Source: Holosporaceae bacterium
GTDB lineage: Bacteria; Pseudomonadota; Alphaproteobacteria; UBA3830
Assembly: GCA_031262635.1 (NCBI GenBank)
Contig: JAISHN010000056.1
Location: 1-9,033 of the forward strand
DNA: 9,033 bases
Reading direction: 5' to 3'
This document shows, piece after piece, positions 6,505 to 9,033 of this stretch. Made by a program: the position numbers and the translations under genes. Numbering within the stretch: position 1 is the first letter of the stretch; the number at the start of each line of letters is the position of its first letter. A model generated the notes under the pieces. The model did not search any database. It saw only the letters and a list, made by a program, of their open reading frames with translations, and was not told the DNA's origin.

Positions 6505-6532
6505 TTGACTTTTGTGTTTATTAAAGTATTAA
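6505..6532 (+). promoter_or_regulatory. Promoter for the HEELH protein gene
   Basis: TTGACT (6505-6510, 5/6 of the -35 consensus) is followed after 16 nt by TATTAA (6527-6532, 4/6 of the -10 consensus) in a very AT-rich stretch. A strong Shine-Dalgarno AGGAG (6559-6563) lies seven nt before the ATG at 6571. The gene therefore has its own promoter and does not depend on ychF read-through. Confidence 0.5.
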
Positions 6533-6570
6533 CTATGTAGTAAAAAAAAGTAAATATTAGGAGTAAAAAT

Positions 6571-7842
6571 ATGAAGAATGTATTGTTATCGTTGTTAATT
6601 GTTTTGCTCGTCGAGAGTCCCGCACACGCGGCGATCCTTGCCGGGGCCAGCTGCGAGCGCGACCTCGGCATCACTACAACATTCTCCCCGACAACGCCTC
6701 CCGTCCGTCGCTCCCAACGGGATGCCGCCTTTGCCGGAGTCAGCTGCGAGCGCGACCTCGAACTCACTACGACACTCTCCCAGAATATGGCTCCACACCG
6801 TCGCTCCCACCAAGGTGAGAACCGCGCGGCGCCGCCACCCCCCGCCCAAAACCTAAACCCCGACGCTCCTACCGCTGTCCAAAGCGGCGTACGCAACGCA
6901 CATTACGAACCATATACAGGAGACAAAAACCTCCTGGGCAAGGTAGAAACCCACTGGGGCGCATTCTTGAGACAAACAGAGTACACATTTTACACCAACG
7001 AATCCGGAGCCCTCACCTCAGCGCCGCCCGACGCCGAGGTGCTGTACCTCGTCCCGACCGCAGACTCGCAAAAGAGCCGAGGAGAATGGATCTTGCCCTC
7101 TCTCAATCTGACATGCTTCGCCAGACTAGGCTTCAAAATAGTGGCAGGCCTATACAAAATACAAGAACAGCCCGGAGACAGGGAGAATTGCGCCTTGCTT
7201 GCCACAACGATCACTAGAGGCCGCTTTCAACTAATCATTCTCGGCGGCAGAGACGCAGCCGCAACCACAACCACCTATCTCCACGAAGAACTGCACAGTC
7301 TGCTACTCAGCGGCCGGAGTCGCATAGGCCTTCTACACATAGGCCTTCTACACACCGCTCTCCCTAGGCGAGAGGACTGGATAAGATTCGTACGGACACT
7401 AGGCGTGGAATTCGACCCGAACGCAAAAATCATTTTCACAAGAACGAGCGGCGACCGTTCCGCCTCCGACGTCTTAGGCCCAATAAATGACGACAGCTGG
7501 CCGCACGGTTACCCGTCGTGGGTACCGCCCCACGGCCTCGTCACGCGAACACACCCGAGCGTACAATACGTACCGGCTCTGCTGATCCTCGACGAAGACC
7601 AACCTGCAGCGCCCGGCGAAGCCGCTGTACACTCAACTCCTCCTCCTCTACTAGGCGCTACAAGGAACCGCAACTTCATATGCGAAATCGGACACCAAAA
7701 AACCATAAGCTCTTTCGAAGTGAAGCTTCTCGCTGCCTTCATGTGGCGTGGACTGGACGCAGAACATCAACAGCGGTATACCTCTCCTGACCTCTTCGAG
7801 GACCTCGCACGCGAAATGAATGAGAGCGTACACGAATCTTAG
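6571..7842 (+). CDS. Secreted protein with HEELH (HExxH) zinc-protease-like motif, family not recognised
   Basis: The 423-residue product begins with a clear Sec signal peptide, MKNVLLSLLIVLLVESPAHA, with cleavage expected after AHA (residue 20). Residues 24-84 are two imperfect 31-residue repeats, each with A-G-x-SCERDL and a TTT segment, and then a Pro/Ala-rich linker (about 85-103). A folded domain follows. A hydrophobic strand FQLIILGG (219-226) leads into TTTTYLHEELHSLL, with H238, E239 and H242 fitting the HExxH zinc site. The third ligand is not evident; His256, His261 or Glu268/Asp269 are candidates. A 5-residue tandem duplication, IGLLH-IGLLH, occupies 252-261. The C-terminal half has an aromatic, Pro-rich stretch (DDSWPHGYPSWVPPHG, 307-322) and a charged helical end. 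I do not recognise a family. A periplasmic or secreted metallopeptidase is an inference from the motif alone. Codon choice (CTC, CTA, ACA, CAC, CCC) and higher GC after the first dozen codons differ from all neighbours, suggesting acquired DNA. It has its own promoter and is convergent with lptD. Confidence 0.75.
   Translation: MKNVLLSLLIVLLVESPAHAAILAGASCERDLGITTTFSPTTPPVRRSQRDAAFAGVSCERDLELTTTLSQNMAPHRRSHQGENRAAPPPPAQNLNPDAPTAVQSGVRNAHYEPYTGDKNLLGKVETHWGAFLRQTEYTFYTNESGALTSAPPDAEVLYLVPTADSQKSRGEWILPSLNLTCFARLGFKIVAGLYKIQEQPGDRENCALLATTITRGRFQLIILGGRDAAATTTTYLHEELHSLLLSGRSRIGLLHIGLLHTALPRREDWIRFVRTLGVEFDPNAKIIFTRTSGDRSASDVLGPINDDSWPHGYPSWVPPHGLVTRTHPSVQYVPALLILDEDQPAAPGEAAVHSTPPPLLGATRNRNFICEIGHQKTISSFEVKLLAAFMWRGLDAEHQQRYTSPDLFEDLAREMNESVHES
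6637..6822 (+). repeat. 93-bp in-frame tandem duplication inside the HEELH protein gene
   Basis: Two copies of a 93-bp unit lie head to tail (about 6637-6729 and 6730-6822). Each contains CAGCTGCGAGCGCGACCTCG, which recurs at an offset of 93 bp, then diverges moderately toward the end (CCGTCGCTCCCA is again shared). The period is exactly 31 codons, so the reading frame is kept and each copy contributes one Cys (C28 and C59 of the protein). Confidence 0.8.
7323..7352 (+). repeat. Exact 15-bp tandem duplication
   Basis: CATAGGCCTTCTACA occurs twice without interruption (7323-7337 and 7338-7352), duplicating the pentapeptide IGLLH at residues 252-261. It lies 10 residues after the HEELH motif. 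The copies are identical, implying a recent slippage-type event. Confidence 0.9.
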
Positions 7843-7861
7843 AACTCTCCACTCCAAATAC

Positions 7862-7899
7862 ACACCCTCGCCGCTCGAGAAATAGCGGCGCTCGGGTGT
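7862..7899. other. GC-rich hairpin between the convergent HEELH protein gene and lptD
   Basis: ACACCC...GCCGCT (7862-7875) pairs with AGCGGC...GGGTGT (7884-7899) around an 8-nt loop, with a small asymmetric internal bulge. It lies 20 nt after the stop of the upstream gene, where a terminator would be expected, but no T-run follows on either strand. It is a possible 3'-end structure rather than a classical intrinsic terminator. Confidence 0.4.
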
Positions 7900-7913
7900 C
7901 GCGCGTCGCATGC

Positions 7914-7930
7914 AAAAAACGCTATAAGCG
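7914..7930 (-). terminator. Weak candidate terminator for lptD
   Basis: On the minus strand, 64 nt past the lptD stop, the short stem CGCT-TAT-AGCG (7930-7920) is followed directly by six T (7919-7914). The stem is only four base pairs, so the call is tentative. The rest of the 7843-7993 spacer holds no gene that I can support. Confidence 0.3.
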
Positions 7931-7993
7931 AAGAACCACTAAGAACTTGACTACTCTTGCTTTCTCGCCTCAGTATGCAAAATTCGATTTTTC

Positions 7994-9033
7994 TCAAATA
8001 CCCAAATTTTTCAAATGAAACGTCAATCTAAATCCTGTTTCAGGCTTTAAGTCTCCGCCTCTGTAGTTTTTTCGTTCGATCGAACAATCTACGCTCATAC
8101 ATTCGTTTTTATACTCAAATCCTACGCTGCTTCTTATTAATTTACACTTGCCGTTTGTGGACGGATTCACGATCGTTGGAAGAACTTCATAGTCGTTTCC
8201 TATAACTACGCCGCCTTTAAGCTTGACTTTTTTCGTAGCGAACCAGCCTACGTCAAACATAACTCCTTTATATTTTCGAATTTTTTGCTCTTCGGAGATT
8301 TCTTTAAGCTCCTGTCTAAACGGGTCGTAAAAACATTGTTTTCCGCTAAAAATCATCGCGTCGAAGCAGACTTCTTTATTTGAGAAATTTATTCCGACTT
8401 CCGCTCGCGTCCAGCGTTTCGATTGCGTTGAATAAGAACCGTTGGCGACAAAAGTTAACTCGTTCGATAGAAAAACGTCCGTAGAGGCGACGATGTCCGA
8501 GTTTTTGCGCTTCAATCCGCTAGATTCCAATCTTTCCGGCGGATCGGTTATTTCAATTGATCGGCCGAGCGTAAAGCGATAAAAATTTTCGCCGTATTTA
8601 TATCCGGCCAGCTTGAAGCCGTAGTAAACCCTTTTTCCCGCGTCTACGTCGTACTGAGAAATCGATTTGTTTCCTTCGTAAAAATTCAGATCGTTAACTT
8701 CGCAAAATTGGTCTTCAAAAATGTCCGTATTTTTTTTGTTTCCAGCCGCGATTATCCCGACTATCGGCGTAAAAATCGTCTCTACGCAGGCCGATGAAAA
8801 AACAAGAGGCCATTTCCACGATACGTTGGCTTGCGGAGTGACGCCGAACGACGAGTCGTAATCGGTGTCTTCTTTTTCCGACACTTTTAGTCCGTGAAAA
8901 GATAAAATTCCTTTAACGGAAACAATATGGCCTCCTGGAAAAAGTATTTCTTTTTCCCACGTCGCGTTCGAAACCGCTTTTTGAGCCGATCTATTGTGAT
9001 GGAAATCCAGATTCATGAGGCACGAATCTAAAC
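7994..9033 (-). CDS. lptD: LPS-assembly protein LptD, C-terminal part (partial, runs off right edge)
   Basis: LptD is the outer-membrane beta-barrel that, plugged by LptE, inserts lipopolysaccharide into the outer leaflet. The frame stays open from the stop at 7994 to the window edge (about 346 residues), so the in-frame Met at 9016 is probably internal. Family landmarks are a TPIVGIIAAGNKKNTD segment (matching the E/T-PIVQLVAAPN...NPD motif of the barrel), then FEVND-type residues and DLNFYEGNKSISQYDVDAGKRVYYGFKLAGY, equivalent to the D-x-N-LF...YD-x-x-x-G-x-R-x-x-YG core. The C-terminus contains YKNECMSVDCSIERKNYRGG and ETGFRLTFHLKNLG, the conserved Cys-containing penultimate strands. Alternating polar and hydrophobic strands run throughout. 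The E. coli homologue uses C-terminal cysteines for disulfides essential to assembly; the two here are at 306 and 311 counted from that Met. Typical full length is 700-800 residues, so the N-terminal half lies outside the window. In many proteobacteria surA follows lptD, but here a convergent accessory gene does. Confidence 0.85.
   Translation of the reverse strand, partial: LDSCLMNLDFHHNRSAQKAVSNATWEKEILFPGGHIVSVKGILSFHGLKVSEKEDTDYDSSFGVTPQANVSWKWPLVFSSACVETIFTPIVGIIAAGNKKNTDIFEDQFCEVNDLNFYEGNKSISQYDVDAGKRVYYGFKLAGYKYGENFYRFTLGRSIEITDPPERLESSGLKRKNSDIVASTDVFLSNELTFVANGSYSTQSKRWTRAEVGINFSNKEVCFDAMIFSGKQCFYDPFRQELKEISEEQKIRKYKGVMFDVGWFATKKVKLKGGVVIGNDYEVLPTIVNPSTNGKCKLIRSSVGFEYKNECMSVDCSIERKNYRGGDLKPETGFRLTFHLKNLGI

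Noticed and set aside
6477..6896. Minus-strand and alternate plus-strand frames over the start of the HEELH protein gene
   Set aside because: They arise from the GC-rich 93-bp duplication and lack a start signal or a recognisable fold. The 6571 frame has promoter, Shine-Dalgarno and signal peptide.
6820..7360. Assignment of the HEELH protein to the metzincin clan
   Set aside because: The metzincin site needs HExxHxxGxxH. Here HEELH is followed by SLLLSGRSR without the Gly and third His at those positions.
7509..7911. Minus-strand open frames of 77 and 86 codons antisense to the HEELH protein gene
   Set aside because: No Shine-Dalgarno or motif; explained by the low stop-codon density of the GC-rich gene.

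Overview
The window looks like a piece of an alphaproteobacterial chromosome, probably from a host-associated lineage. The gene set is Gram-negative (FtsEX divisome, RuvX, YchF, LptD). An ftsE-ftsX-DUF218 (YdcF-like) run is a common alphaproteobacterial arrangement. Most genes are moderately AT-rich with many TCG/GCG/CGN codons. The intergenic DNA carries palindromic GTCATCCT...GGATCC repeats of a kind widely scattered in many proteobacterial genomes. Order-level placement (for example Holosporales or Rickettsiales) is only a guess.

Layout: 1-610 is the 5' two-thirds of a GMP reductase gene (guaC, minus strand), running off the left edge. It is not obvious from plus-strand reading but clear by reverse translation. 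A 288-bp divergent promoter region separates it from a tightly packed plus-strand run: ftsE (899-1603), ftsX (1600-2490) and a DUF218/YdcF-like membrane protein gene (2478-3071). ruvX (3084-3569, minus) converges on that run. A second divergent spacer leads into a small hypothetical gene (3639-3839), an overlapping exported leucine-rich-repeat protein (3787-4797) and the universal ATPase gene ychF (4863-5954).

From 5955 to 6570 there is no gene. This stretch holds a 275-bp MITE-like element (13-bp terminal inverted repeats, exactly abutting 10-bp direct repeats), a second palindromic repeat, and a good promoter for the next gene. That gene (6571-7842) encodes a signal-peptide-bearing protein with an HEELH zinc-protease-like motif. 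Its body is visibly richer in GC and different in codon choice from all neighbours, so it is the best candidate for acquired accessory DNA. It converges on the 3' part of lptD (7994-9033, minus), the outer-membrane LPS translocon, which runs off the right edge.

Functionally the window mixes purine salvage (guaC), septal peptidoglycan control (ftsEX), envelope maintenance (DUF218 protein, lptD), DNA/RNA housekeeping (ruvX, ychF) and two unrecognised exported proteins (the LRR protein and the HEELH protein) that may act outside the cytoplasm. No complete new multi-gene system is evident. The points most worth a second look are the MITE-like element with its apparent target duplication, the composition-shifted HEELH protein with internal tandem duplications, and the divergent catalytic loops of GuaC.
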